Assembly (NCBI GenBank): GCA_963850915.1
Contig: CAWKND010000005.1
Span: forward strand, 434,001 to 498,000
DNA length: 64,000 bases
Direction of reading: 5' to 3'
From: CAVTWH01 sp963850915
GTDB taxonomy: Bacteria; Actinomycetota; Actinomycetes; Mycobacteriales; Micromonosporaceae
The notes beneath the pieces are model-generated. The model had not been told where the DNA came from. It ran no database searches and saw only the letters and a list, made by a program, of their open reading frames with translations. How positions within the stretch are numbered: the stretch's first letter is position 1; every line of letters begins with the position of its first letter. Below are positions 19,463 to 29,664 of the stretch, piece by piece. The translations under genes were made by a program, and so were the position numbers.

Positions 19463-21287
19463 GTGCAGCCCACAGTTCCTCCGGACGCCGAGTCGTACCC
19501 GGTTGGCCCCCACCCGGCTGAATCCGACGTCATCCCTACGCATGCCGGTGACTCCGACACCGGCAGCCACGTCTCCGACGGGATGGTGGAGCACCCCAGC
19601 GCCGGGGACTTCGACCACGCCCGCACGCTGCCCGCCGACGCCACCTGGTTCCAGCGGGCGGTCTTCTACGAGGTACTCGTCCGCGCCTTCTACGACTCCA
19701 ACGGCGACGGCCAGGGTGACCTGCGCGGCCTGATCGAGAAACTCGACTACCTGCAGTGGCTGGGCGTGGACTGCCTGTGGCTGCCGCCGTTCTACGACTC
19801 GCCGCTGCGCGACGGCGGGTACGACATCCGCGACTTCTACAAGGTGCTGCCCGACTTCGGTACCACCGAGGACTTCGTGGCGCTGCTGGACGCCGCGCAC
19901 AAGCGGGGCATCCGGGTGATCACCGACTTCGTGATGAACCACACCAGCGACTCGCACCCGTGGTTCCAGCAGTCCCGCCGCGAGCCGGACGGGCCGTACG
20001 GCGACTACTACGTCTGGCGGGACACCGACGAGGGGTACCCGTGGGCCCGGGTCATCTTCGTCGACACCGAGGAGTCCAACTGGACCTACGACCCGGTCCG
20101 CCGGCAGTTCTTCTGGCACCGCTTCTTCTCCCACCAGCCCGACCTCAACTACGAGAACCCGGCGCTGCAGGAGGACATCTTCAACGCCATCCGGTTCTGG
20201 CTCGACCTGGGCATCGACGGGTTCCGGCTGGACGCGGTGCCGTACCTGTTCGAGGACGAGGGCACCAACTGCGAGAACCTGCCGCGTACGCACGAGTTCC
20301 TGAAGAAGCTGCGCGCCATGGTGGACAAGGAGTACCCGGGTCGGGTGCTGCTCGCCGAGGCCAACCAGTGGCCGGCCGATGTCGTGGAATACTTCGGCGA
20401 TCCGGAGACCGGTGGCGACGAGTGTCACATGGCGTTCCACTTTCCTTTGATGCCAAGGCTCTTCATGGCTGTCCGCCGGGAGTCGCGGTTCCCCATCTCG
20501 GAGATCCTGGCGCAGACGCCGAAGATCCCGGCGAACTGCCAGTGGGGGATCTTCCTGCGCAACCACGACGAGCTGACGCTCGAAGATGGTCACCGACGAA
20601 GAGCGCGACTACATGTACTCCGAATATGCCAAGGATCCGCGGATGCGGGCCAACGTCGGCATCCGGCGCCGGCTGGCTTCGTTGCTGGAGAACGACCGCA
20701 ACCAGTTCGAGCTGTTCACCGCGCTGCTGCTGTCGCTGCCCGGTTCGCCGGTGCTCTACTACGGCGACGAGATCGGCATGGGGGACAACATCTGGCTCGG
20801 TGACCGGGACGGGGTACGCACCCCGATGCAGTGGACGCCGGACCGCAACGCCGGCTTCTCGGTGGCCACCCCGGGCCGGCTCAACCTGCCGCTCAACCAG
20901 GACCCGATCTACGGGTACCAGGTGGTCAACGTCGAGGCACAGCAGAACATGTCGACCTCGGTACTGCAGTGGACCCGCACCATGCTCGCCGTGCGGCGCC
21001 GGCACGAGGCTTTCGCGGTCGGCGACTTCCACGACCTGGGCGGCTCCAATCCGGGCGTGCTCGCCTTCGCCCGGGTACACGGCGACGACGTGGTGCTGTG
21101 CGTGAACAACCTGTCCCGCTTCCCGCAGCCGATCGAGCTGAACCTGCAGAGCTGGGCCGGGCGGGTCCCGGTGGAGCTGACCGGGCGGGTACCGTTCCCG
21201 AGGATCGGTGCCCTGCCCTACCTGTTGACGCTGCCCGGCCACGCGTTCTACTGGCTGCAGCTGGTCCCCGGTGAGGAGACATCGTGA
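19463..21287 (+). CDS. treS: Trehalose synthase (maltose alpha-D-glucosyltransferase), frameshifted as read
   Basis: TreS interconverts trehalose and maltose. The joined product (about 607 residues) aligns along its length with mycobacterial TreS: FYEVLVRAFYDSNGDGQGDL, nucleophile Asp in DGFRLDAVPYLFEDEG, Glu in VLLAEANQWPADVVEYFGDP, Asp in FLRNHDELTLE and PVLYYGDEIGMGDNIWLG. One extra base near 20,585 shifts the frame between LTLE and MVTDEERDYMY, a junction that is continuous in homologues; this points to a sequence error. The GTG at 19463 gives the N-terminal length of homologues (an ATG at 19583 is an alternative). The stop overlaps the mak start by four bases, so the two are translationally coupled. 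Confidence 0.92.
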
Positions 21288-22675
21288 GTTTGCCGTTCGC
21301 CGACTGGCTGCCCAAGCAGCGCTGGTACGCCGGGCGTACCCGCACCCTGGTCAGCGCTGCCGCGACGGCGGTGACCCCGCTCGCCCCCGACCTGGACCAC
21401 ATGCTCGTCCGGGCCGGTTACGACGACGGCGGCTCCGAGCTGTACCAGGTGGTGGTCGGCTGGGGTACGCATCCGCCGGTGGAGTTCCTCGACGTCGCCA
21501 CGATCGGCGAGAGCGACGGCCGGATCGGCTACGACGCGCTCTACGAGGAGGGTGCGGCGCACCGCATCCTCGGGCTGGTGCAGTCGAACGAGACGGTGGG
21601 TAGCCTGCGCTTCACGGTGGAGCCGGAGGTGGCCCTGCCGCTGGAGTCGCCGTCCCGGGTACTCGACGGGGAGCAGAGCAACACCAGTGTCATCTTCGAC
21701 TCGGCCGCCATCTTCAAACTGTTCCGCCGCCTGGTACCCGGCGCCAACCCGGAGGTCGAGCTGGGCCGGGTACTGGGCCGGGCCGGCAGCCCGTACGTGG
21801 CCCGGCTGCTCGGTTCCGTCGAGTGCACCGCCTCGGCCGACCTCTTCGACGCGGCTGTGGTCGGCTCTGACTCCCGCGAGGCCGCTGATGCCGGTGGGGC
21901 AGATGAGGATCAAGAAGTCTCCGTTTCGCTGGCGATGGTGACCGCCTTCGCCCGCAACTCGGCGGACGGCTGGGCGATGGCGGTGGCCAGCGTCCGGGAT
22001 CTGTTGGGCGAGGCCGATCTGCACGCCGACGAGGTGGGTGGCGATTTCGCGGCCGAGGCGTACCGGCTCGGCGAGGCGGTCGGCGCGGTACACGCGACCC
22101 TCGCCAGCGAGCTGGGCGCGGACGACGGCGCGCCACCGCTGGCCGCGATGCTGGACCGGCTGGAGACAGCGGCCCAGGTGGTACCCGAGGTGGCGGCGCT
22201 GCGCGCCGAGCTGACCGCCGGGCTCTCCGCCGCGGCGGATCCCGTTACGCTGCAACGCGTCCACGGCGACCTGCACCTCGGTCAGGTACTGCGTACCCCG
22301 GACCACTGGCTGCTCATCGACTTCGAGGGCGAGCCCGGACAGACGATGGCCGAGCGGCGCCGGGTCGACTCGCCGCTGCGCGACGTCGCCGGGATGCTGC
22401 GCTCCTTCGACTACGCCGGATACCAGCTGCTCGTCCACGAGCCGGACAACGGGCAGCTCGGCTACCGGGCGGGGGAGTGGGTCCGGCGTAACCGGGCGGC
22501 GTTCTGCGACGGGTACACCCACGTGTCCGGGTCCGACCCGCGCGAACAGCAGGAGCTGCTGCGGGCGTACGAGCTGGACAAGGCGGTCTACGAGGCGGCC
22601 TACGAGGCGCGGCACCGGCCGGGCTGGCTGTGGATCCCGCTGCAGTCCATCGAGCGGATGCTGGGGGTGGGGTAG
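21284..22675 (+). CDS. mak: Maltokinase
   Basis: Maltokinase uses ATP to phosphorylate the maltose made by TreS into maltose-1-phosphate for GlgE. The 463-residue protein begins LPFADWLPKQRWYAGRTR, the conserved N-terminal cap, and has the kinase catalytic loop RVHGDLHLGQVLRTPDHW followed by LLIDFEGEPGQTMAERR, which carry the catalytic Asp and metal-binding Asp of the aminoglycoside-phosphotransferase-like fold. The GTG start at 21284 overlaps the treS stop (GTGA). In mycobacteria TreS and Mak form a complex, and in some species they are fused, which fits this coupling. The acidic insert near residues 195-215 (DSREAADAGGADEDQE) is a lineage-specific loop. Confidence 0.94.
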   Translation: MSLPFADWLPKQRWYAGRTRTLVSAAATAVTPLAPDLDHMLVRAGYDDGGSELYQVVVGWGTHPPVEFLDVATIGESDGRIGYDALYEEGAAHRILGLVQSNETVGSLRFTVEPEVALPLESPSRVLDGEQSNTSVIFDSAAIFKLFRRLVPGANPEVELGRVLGRAGSPYVARLLGSVECTASADLFDAAVVGSDSREAADAGGADEDQEVSVSLAMVTAFARNSADGWAMAVASVRDLLGEADLHADEVGGDFAAEAYRLGEAVGAVHATLASELGADDGAPPLAAMLDRLETAAQVVPEVAALRAELTAGLSAAADPVTLQRVHGDLHLGQVLRTPDHWLLIDFEGEPGQTMAERRRVDSPLRDVAGMLRSFDYAGYQLLVHEPDNGQLGYRAGEWVRRNRAAFCDGYTHVSGSDPREQQELLRAYELDKAVYEAAYEARHRPGWLWIPLQSIERMLGVG

Positions 22676-22779
22676 CCGAGGTTTCGCGCGGTGAGGCTGG
22701 CCACTCGGGGATTTGGTTAGCCGGCGCCCCGACCGGGCAAGAGCCTTCCGCAGAAGTAACAGCTATTGGGGGTTGTCGC

Positions 22780-24888
22780 ATGCAGGTCTGGCCGGGTGCC
22801 CGCTATCCGTTGGGCGCCACCTTCGACGGGACAGGCACCAACTTCGCGCTGTTCTCCCAGGCGGCCCACCGGGTGCAGCTGTGCCTGTTCGACGCGTCCG
22901 GGGCCGAGGAGCAGTACGACCTCACCGAGGTGGACGCGTACGTCTGGCACGGGTACCTGCCGGGGGTCCAGCCCGGGCAGCGCTACGGCTTCCGGGTGCA
23001 CGGTGACTACGACCCGGCCCAGGGGGTGCGCTGCAACCCGAACAAGCTGCTGATCGACCCGTACGCCAAGGCGATCGACGGGGATGTGCGCTGGGACTCG
23101 GCGATGTACGGGTACGTGTTCGGGGACGAGGACCGGATGTCGGAGTCCGATTCGGCGCCGTTCATGCCCAAGTGCGTGGTGGTCAACCCGTGGTTCGACT
23201 GGGGCAACGACCGGCTGCCGGACATCCCGTACCACCACTCGATCATCTACGAGGCCCACGTGAAGGGCCTGACCATGCGCCACCCCGAGCTGCCGGAGGA
23301 GCTGCGCGGCACGTACGCCGGCATCGGGCACCCGGTGATCGTGGACTACCTCAAAAGCCTGGGCATCACGGCGATCGAGCTGATGCCGGTGCACCACTTC
23401 ATCCACGACCACCGGCTGGACGAGCAGGGGATGAAGAACTACTGGGGGTACAACACCATCGGGTTCTTCGCCCCGTACCACGGGTACTCCTCCTCCGGCA
23501 GCGCCGGGCAGCAGGTACAGGAGTTCCGGGCGATGGTGAAGGCCCTGCACACCGCCGGTATCGAGGTCATCCTCGACGTGGTCTACAACCACACGGCCGA
23601 GGGCAACCACCTCGGCCCGACGCTGTCCATGAAGGGCATCGACAACCTGGCCTACTACAAGGTCCAGGACGACGAGCCGCAGTACTACACCGACTACACC
23701 GGTACCGGCAACAGCCTCAACGCCCGCGGCCCGCAGGTCTTGCAGCTCATCATGGATTCGCTGCGCTACTGGGTGATGGACATGCACGTGGACGGCTTCC
23801 GCTTCGACCTGGCCGCCACCCTGGCCCGCGAGTTCTACGAGGTCGACCGGTTGTCCACCTTCTTCGAGGTGGTACAGCAGGATCCGATTATCAGCACGGT
23901 GAAGCTGATCGCCGAGCCCTGGGACGTCGGCCCGGGCGGCTACCAGGTCGGTGGCTTCCCGCCACTGTGGACCGAGTGGAACGGCAAGTACCGGGACACC
24001 ACCCGGGACTTCTGGCGCGGCGAGCCGGAGACGCTCGGCGAGTTCGCCAGCCGGCTGACCGGCTCGGCCGACCTGTACCAGGACGACGGGCGCCGGCCGA
24101 TGTCCAGCATCAACTTCGTCACCTGCCACGACGGCTTCACGCTGACCGACCTGGTCTCCTACAACGAAAAGCACAACGAGGCCAACGGCGAGGAGAACCG
24201 GGACGGCGAGGGGCACAACCGGTCCTGGAACTGTGGCGTCGAAGGGGAGACCGACGACGCCGGCATCCTGGAGCTGCGGGCCCGGCAGCGGCGCAACTTC
24301 CTGGCAACGCTGATGCTGAGCGTCGGGGTACCGATGATCGGGCACGGTGACGAACTCGGGCGTACCCAGCGCGGCAACAACAACGGCTACTGCCACGACT
24401 CCGAGCTGACCTGGATCAACTGGGGCAGCGTCGACGAGACGATGCTCGCCTTCGTACGCAAGCTCACCGCCTTCCGCTCCGGGCACCGGGCGTTCCTACG
24501 CCGCCGGTTCTTCAACGGCCGGCCGGTACGCCGCCAGGAGGGGGCCGGGCTGCCCGACGTCGCGTGGTTCGTACCCGACGGGCGGACTATGACCGAAGAG
24601 GACTGGGGCTCCGAGTTCGGCAAGGGACTGGCCCTCTACGTCAACGGGCACGGCATCCGCGAGCGCGGCCCGCGCGGCGAGGAGCACGTGGACAACTCGT
24701 TCCTGTTGTGTTTCAACGCCCACGACGACTGGCTGGAGTTCGCGTTGCCGAATTCGGAGTACGGCGAGAAGTGGCAGGTGGCCATCGACACCAGCCAGCC
24801 GGAGTTGGCGGAGCCGCCGATCCTGCCGGCCGAGGGGCGGCTCTGGGTACCCGACCGCACGCTGCTCGTACTGGAGCGGGTGAGCTGA
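22780..24888 (+). CDS. glgX: Glycogen debranching enzyme
   Basis: GlgX (TreX) hydrolyses alpha-1,6 branch points of glycogen. The 702-residue protein begins with a CBM48-type domain (YPLGATFDGTGTNFALFSQA) and carries the GH13 sites: DVVYNHTAEGNHLGPTL, nucleophile Asp in VDGFRFDLAATLAREF, Glu in KLIAEPWDVGPGGYQVG and Asp in NFVTCHDGFTLTDLVSYN. The isoamylase-type stretch NHNR-like segment reads HNEANGEENRDGEGHNRSWN. The ATG at 22780 follows TTGGGGGTTG; the longer frame overlaps mak out of register with homologues. The gene starts a run with treY three bases downstream. GlgX is reported to bind c-di-GMP in Streptomyces, relevant to the nearby GGDEF-EAL gene. Confidence 0.95.
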   Translation: MQVWPGARYPLGATFDGTGTNFALFSQAAHRVQLCLFDASGAEEQYDLTEVDAYVWHGYLPGVQPGQRYGFRVHGDYDPAQGVRCNPNKLLIDPYAKAIDGDVRWDSAMYGYVFGDEDRMSESDSAPFMPKCVVVNPWFDWGNDRLPDIPYHHSIIYEAHVKGLTMRHPELPEELRGTYAGIGHPVIVDYLKSLGITAIELMPVHHFIHDHRLDEQGMKNYWGYNTIGFFAPYHGYSSSGSAGQQVQEFRAMVKALHTAGIEVILDVVYNHTAEGNHLGPTLSMKGIDNLAYYKVQDDEPQYYTDYTGTGNSLNARGPQVLQLIMDSLRYWVMDMHVDGFRFDLAATLAREFYEVDRLSTFFEVVQQDPIISTVKLIAEPWDVGPGGYQVGGFPPLWTEWNGKYRDTTRDFWRGEPETLGEFASRLTGSADLYQDDGRRPMSSINFVTCHDGFTLTDLVSYNEKHNEANGEENRDGEGHNRSWNCGVEGETDDAGILELRARQRRNFLATLMLSVGVPMIGHGDELGRTQRGNNNGYCHDSELTWINWGSVDETMLAFVRKLTAFRSGHRAFLRRRFFNGRPVRRQEGAGLPDVAWFVPDGRTMTEEDWGSEFGKGLALYVNGHGIRERGPRGEEHVDNSFLLCFNAHDDWLEFALPNSEYGEKWQVAIDTSQPELAEPPILPAEGRLWVPDRTLLVLERVS

Positions 24889-24891
24889 CCG

Positions 24892-27231
24892 GTGCGACCC
24901 CCCAGCCCCACCTACCGGGTCCAGGTGCGGCCCGACTTCGACCTGGCCGCCACCGCGCAGATCGTCGACTACCTCGCCGCGCTCGGCGTAGGGCAGCTCT
25001 ACAGCGCGCCGCTGCTGGCCGCCACACCCGGGTCGGCGCACGGGTACGACGTAGTGGATCCGACAAAGGTCAACCCGGAGCTGGGTGGCCGCGAGGCGCT
25101 GGTCGCGCTCGTGGAAGCCTTGCGCGGCAAGGGACTCGGCCTGGTTGTCGACATCGTGCCGAACCATCTCGGGGTGGCCCGCCCGGAGGTCAATCCGGCC
25201 TGGTGGTCGGTACTGCGGGACGGGCCGGCATCGGCGTACGCCAGCTGGTTCGATATCGACTGGCAGCGCGGGGCCCTGCTCATCCCGGTGCTCGCCGACG
25301 ACCAGGCGGCCCTGGACGAGCTGCGGATCGAGGGCGACGAGCTGCGCTACCTCGACCACCGGTACCCGATCGCGGCCGGTACCGGCGGCGGTACCCCGCG
25401 GGAGGTACACCAGCGCCAGCACTACCGGCTGGTGCACTGGCGCCGGGGCAACGCCGAGCTGACCTACCGCCGCTTCTTCGCCGTCTCCGACCTGGCCGGG
25501 GTACGGGTAGAGGATCCGGCCGTATTCGACGCGACGCACGCGGAGATCCTGAGCTGGGTGGCCGACGGTCTGGTGGACGGCATCCGGGTAGACCACCCGG
25601 ACGGGCTGCGCGATCCGCGCGGCTACCTCGGGCGGCTGCGCGAACGGGCACCGGAAACCTGGCTGCTGGTGGAGAAGATCCTGGAGTACGGCGAGCAGCT
25701 GCCCGCCGACTGGCCGGTGCATGGTACGACCGGCTACGAGGCGCTCCGCGAAGTCTGCGGGCTGTTCGTGGAGCCCGATGCGGCGCAAGACTTCCCGGCC
25801 CGCGAGGCGTTCGCGGTGGCGGCCCGGGACGGCAAGTACGAGGCGGCCACCGGGCTGCTGGCCACCGAGCTGACCCGGCTCACCGCACTGGTCTGCGGCT
25901 TCGAGCCGACCATGCGGGCAGCCGGCAAGTCCACCATGGGGCCGGCGGGCGTGCCGGTCGCGCTCAGCGCCGAGCACGCCGAGACCGTCGCGGTACCCGG
26001 GCCGGCCGAGACCGCGTCCGCGCTGGCGCACATCGCCGCGTACTTCCCGGTCTACCGCTCCTACCTGCCGGCCGGCCGGGAGCACCTGGACGAGGCGGCG
26101 GCGGTGGCCCGCAGCCACAACCTGGACGCGGTGAGCTCGCTGCTGCCCCTGCTCGCCGACCCGGAAAACGAACTGGCGCAGCGCTTCCAGCAGTACACCG
26201 GGGCGGTGATGGCCAAGGGCGTCGAGGACACCGCGTACTACCGGTGGACCCGGTTCGTGGCGCTCAACGAGGTCGGTGGCGCACCCGACCGCTTCGGCGT
26301 ACCACCGGCCGAGTTCCACGCCGCGAGTACCGCCCGGCAACGCACCCAGCCGCTCGGGATGACCACGCTGTCGACCCATGACACCAAGCGCGGCGAGGAT
26401 GTCCGGGCCCGGCTGGCTGTCCTGGCCGAGTGCCCGGACGAGTGGCGCGCCGCGTTCGGCGAGTGGAGCGCCGCCACGGCCACCCTCGGCGACCCGGACT
26501 TCGCCCAGTTGCTGTGGCAGACCGCCGTCGGTGCCTGGCCGATCGAGCGGGAGCGGCTGCACGCGTACGCCGAGAAGGCCGCCCGGGAACAGTCCACCAG
26601 TACCGGTTGGGACCAGCCCAACGCCGACTTCGAGCACACCATGCACCATGTGGTGGACGCGATGTACGACCTGCCCGCGGTACGCGACAGCCTGGACGCC
26701 TTCGCCGCCCGGATCACCCCGTACGGGTGGAGCAACTCGTTGGGGCAGAAGCTGATCCAGCTCACCATGCCCGGCGTACCCGACACGTACCAGGGCACCG
26801 AGCTGTGGGACAACTCGCTGGTGGATCCGGACAACCGGCGCCCGGTCGACTTCGCCGTCCGGCGGGAGTTGCTGGCCCGGCTGGACGGGGGCTGGCTGCC
26901 GCCGGTCGACCAGAGTGGCGCGGCCAAGCTGCTGGTGACCAGCCGGGCACTCCGGCTGCGCCGGGACCGGCCGGAGCTGTTCACCTCCTACGCGCCGATC
27001 GAGGCCGGCGAGCACGTGGTGGCGTTCGACCGGGGCGGGGCCGTCTCGGTGGCCACCCGACTCCCGGTGGCGCTGCACCGCTCGGGCGGCTTCGACTCCG
27101 CGCTGCGGCTGCCACTCGCGCCGGGCGTCTGGCGGGATGTCATCACCGGGCAGACGCACCAGGATCTCGCGGTGCGCGCGGTGCTGGAGCGGTACCCGGT
27201 GGCGCTGCTGGTATCGGAATCGGGGGGCTGA
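24892..27231 (+). CDS. treY: Malto-oligosyltrehalose synthase
   Basis: TreY converts the reducing-end linkage of maltodextrin to a trehalose unit. The 779-residue protein begins PSPTYRVQVRPDFDLAATAQIV and has LYSAPLLAATPGSAHGYDVVD, GLVVDIVPNHLGV, nucleophile Asp in DGIRVDHPDGLRDP, Glu in WLLVEKILEYGEQLP, and the third catalytic Asp in TLSTHDTKRGEDVRARL. The large helical insert between these (about residues 265-480) is characteristic of TreY. The GTG start lies three bases after the glgX stop, and the stop overlaps the treZ ATG by one base (TGATG), so glgX-treY-treZ are one operon. This gene is free of frameshifts. Confidence 0.96.
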   Translation: MRPPSPTYRVQVRPDFDLAATAQIVDYLAALGVGQLYSAPLLAATPGSAHGYDVVDPTKVNPELGGREALVALVEALRGKGLGLVVDIVPNHLGVARPEVNPAWWSVLRDGPASAYASWFDIDWQRGALLIPVLADDQAALDELRIEGDELRYLDHRYPIAAGTGGGTPREVHQRQHYRLVHWRRGNAELTYRRFFAVSDLAGVRVEDPAVFDATHAEILSWVADGLVDGIRVDHPDGLRDPRGYLGRLRERAPETWLLVEKILEYGEQLPADWPVHGTTGYEALREVCGLFVEPDAAQDFPAREAFAVAARDGKYEAATGLLATELTRLTALVCGFEPTMRAAGKSTMGPAGVPVALSAEHAETVAVPGPAETASALAHIAAYFPVYRSYLPAGREHLDEAAAVARSHNLDAVSSLLPLLADPENELAQRFQQYTGAVMAKGVEDTAYYRWTRFVALNEVGGAPDRFGVPPAEFHAASTARQRTQPLGMTTLSTHDTKRGEDVRARLAVLAECPDEWRAAFGEWSAATATLGDPDFAQLLWQTAVGAWPIERERLHAYAEKAAREQSTSTGWDQPNADFEHTMHHVVDAMYDLPAVRDSLDAFAARITPYGWSNSLGQKLIQLTMPGVPDTYQGTELWDNSLVDPDNRRPVDFAVRRELLARLDGGWLPPVDQSGAAKLLVTSRALRLRRDRPELFTSYAPIEAGEHVVAFDRGGAVSVATRLPVALHRSGGFDSALRLPLAPGVWRDVITGQTHQDLAVRAVLERYPVALLVSESGG

Positions 27232-28962
27232 TGGAGTTCGCGGTCTGGGCGCCGGAGGTTGGCCGGGTACGGTTGGCGATCGGCGGCGACGCCCGCGACC
27301 TGACGCGCGGCGCGGACGGCTGGTGGCGGCGGGACGAGCCGGGCGCCGGGCCGGGTACCGACTACGCGTACCTGCTCGACGACGACGAGACCCCGCTGCC
27401 CGATCCGCGCTCGCGCTGGCAGCCGGCCGGTGTACACGGCGCGAGCCGGGTCTACGAGCACGCCGCTTTCGCTTGGCAGGACAGCGACTTGGACCGGCCG
27501 CCAGCTGGCCGGGGCGATCCTCTACGAGCTGCACATCGGTACCTGGACGCCTGCCGGTACCTTCGACGCCGCGATCGAGCGCCTCGACCATCTGGTGGAC
27601 CTGGGTGTGGACCTGGTCGAGCTGCTGCCGGTGAACTCGTTCAACGGTACCCACAACTGGGGGTACGACGGGGTCGCCTGGTACGCGCCGCAGGAGAGCT
27701 ACGGCGGGCCGGACGGTCTGAAGCGGTTCGTGGACGCCTGCCACGCACGCGGGCTCGGCGTCGTACTGGACGTGGTACACAACCACTTCGGCCCGTCGGG
27801 TGCGTACGCGCCGCGCTTCGGCCCGTACCTGTCCAGCGGCGCGAACACCTGGGGCCGCTCGCTGAACCTGGACGGCGCCGACTCGGGTGAGGTCCGCCGG
27901 TACCTGGTGGACAACATTCTCATGTGGCTGCGCGACTACCACCTCGACGGGCTGCGGCTGGACGCGGTACACGCCCTGGTCGACCGGGGCGCCACGCACA
28001 TCCTGGAGGAGTTCGCGATCGAGGTGGACGCGCTCGCCACCCACCTGGGCCGGCCGCTGGCGCTGATCGCCGAGTCGGATCTCAACGACGCCAAGCTGGT
28101 CACCGCGCGGGAGGGCGGCGGTTTCGGGCTCACCGCACAGTGGGACGACGACGTACACCACGCCCTGCACGCGCTGCTGACCGGCGAACGGCAGGGCTAC
28201 TACGGCGACTTCGGCAGCCTGGAGACGCTCGCCACGGTCCTGCGCGGGGCTTTCCTGCACGCGGGTACCTGGTCGTCGTTCCGGCACCGGAAGCACGGGC
28301 GGCCGGTGGACCGGGAGCGGCTGCCGGGGTACCGGTTCGTGGTGAGCCTGCAGAACCACGACCAGATCGGCAACCGGGCCGTCGGGGATCGGTTGCCGGC
28401 AACGGTTCCCGCGGCCCTGCTGAAGGTCGGTGCGGTGCTGTTGCTGACCGCCCCGTTCACCCCGATGCTCTTCATGGGCGAGGAGTGGGCCGCCGGTACC
28501 CCCTGGGCGTTCTTCACCAGCCACCCCGAACCGGAGCTGGCGGCGGCCGTGGGCACCGGCCGGCGGGCCGAGTTCGCGGAGCACGGCTGGGCCGGCGCGG
28601 ACGTACCCGATCCGCAGGATCCGGCCACCTTCCAGCGCTCGAAGCTGGACTGGGCAGAGCTGGAGCAGCCGGCGCACGCCGAAATGCTCGACTTCTACCG
28701 TGCGCTGATCGCACTGCGGCGCCGGCACTCGAGCCTCACCGATCCTCGCCTGAACCGGGTCGACGTCCGGGTCGCCGGCGCGGTGCTGGCGCTCCGGCGC
28801 GGGGAGTGCCTGGTGCTGGCCAACTTCTCGGACGCTCCGTCCACAGTGGACAGTGTCGCCAGCGAGGTGCTGCTCGCCACCGACCCGGGCGTGCGGGTCG
28901 TTGACGGTGTAGCCACGCTCCCGCCGACAAGCGCGGCCATCCTCCGGAATGCTGAGAGCTGA
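27231..28962 (+). CDS. treZ: Malto-oligosyltrehalose trehalohydrolase, frameshifted as read
   Basis: TreZ releases trehalose from the chain end made by TreY. The N-terminal CBM48-like part starts MEFAVWAPEVGRVRLAIGG at the ATG 27231. Near 27,495 one extra T shifts the frame; the remainder reads WTGRQLAGAILYELHIGTWT, the segment that follows directly in homologues. Catalytic sites: VVHNHFGPSGAYAPRFGPY, nucleophile Asp in LDGLRLDAVHALVDRG, Glu in LALIAESDLNDAKLV and Asp in SLQNHDQIGNRAVGDR. About 576 residues in total, the family's usual length. The break removes no residues from the alignment, so I infer a sequence error. Last gene of the glgX-treY-treZ operon. Confidence 0.92.
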
Positions 28963-29002
28963 CCACCCCGGATACGGGGACCGAAGCGGAGAGGAGACGA
29001 GG

Positions 29003-29605
29003 ATGAGAAGGCTGATCGCGACAACGTTCCTGACCCTCGACGGGGTCATGCAGGCGCCGGGCGGCCCGGAGGAGGACGCCAGCGGCGCCTTCGCGCAGGG
29101 CGGCTGGTCGGTGAAGTACTGGGACGACGCCATGGGCCAGGTGATGGGCGAGATCATGGGGAAGCCCTTCGACCTCGTTCTGGGCCGCCGGACGTACGAC
29201 ATCTTCGCCGGGTACTGGCCGCAGGCCACCGATCCCGCCGCCCAGCCGCTGAACGACGCCACCAAGTACGTCGCCTCACGTGGCGCTCCGGCGCTGGAGT
29301 GGGACCGGTCGGTGCTGATCGAGGGGGACGCGGCCGAGGGGGTCGCCGCACTGAAGCAGGGTGACGGGCCCGAGTTGCAGGTACACGGCAGCGGTGACCT
29401 GTTGCAGACGCTGATTCGGCACGGCCTGGTCGACCAGTACCACCTGTGGGTCTTCCCGGTCGTCATCGGATCGGGCAAGCGCCTGTTCGCCGACGGCACC
29501 GTGCCCGGCGGGCTGAAGCTGGTCGACAGCACGGTCTCGACCACCGGCGTGTTCGTCGGTACCTACCAGCCGGCCGGCGAACTCGTCACCGGCTCGTTCG
29601 GTTAG
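29003..29605 (+). CDS. Dihydrofolate reductase family protein (RibD C-terminal-like)
   Basis: A 200-residue reductase-like protein of the DHFR/RibD superfamily. It begins RRLIATTFLTLDGVMQAPGG, carries the NADPH-binding LVLGRRTYDIFAGYWP, a GSGDLLQTLIRHGLVDQYHLW segment and the YwjB/YyaP-type end VVIGSGKRLFADGTVPGGLKL. Such proteins are common in actinobacteria; the true substrate is mostly unknown, and they are not the essential folate enzyme. The ATG at 29003 has a GGAGACGAGG ribosome site; the longer frame starts inside the treZ 3' end. A strong hairpin follows the stop. Confidence 0.88.
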   Translation: MRRLIATTFLTLDGVMQAPGGPEEDASGAFAQGGWSVKYWDDAMGQVMGEIMGKPFDLVLGRRTYDIFAGYWPQATDPAAQPLNDATKYVASRGAPALEWDRSVLIEGDAAEGVAALKQGDGPELQVHGSGDLLQTLIRHGLVDQYHLWVFPVVIGSGKRLFADGTVPGGLKLVDSTVSTTGVFVGTYQPAGELVTGSFG

Positions 29606-29617
29606 AACCGGGAGCGG

Positions 29618-29653
29618 CCGGTAGCCCCGCGCACTGAACCGCGGGGCTACCGG
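29618..29653. terminator. Bidirectional hairpin terminator
   Basis: CCGGTAGCCCCGCG (29618-29631) pairs perfectly over 14 bases with CGCGGGGCTACCGG (29640-29653) around an 8-base loop. It sits between the convergent DHFR-like and DUF3558 genes. Confidence 0.8.
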
Positions 29654-29664
29654 GATGGTGGTGG

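Noticed and set aside
24496..29544. Open reading frame of 1682 codons on the minus strand opposite glgX-treY-treZ.
   Set aside because: Low-complexity Val/Arg/Gly/Pro text with no domain motif, antisense to three genes with full catalytic motifs; a usual shadow in GC-rich DNA. Similar long antisense frames at 885-2327, 16921-19032 and 39732-42326 were rejected for the same reason.
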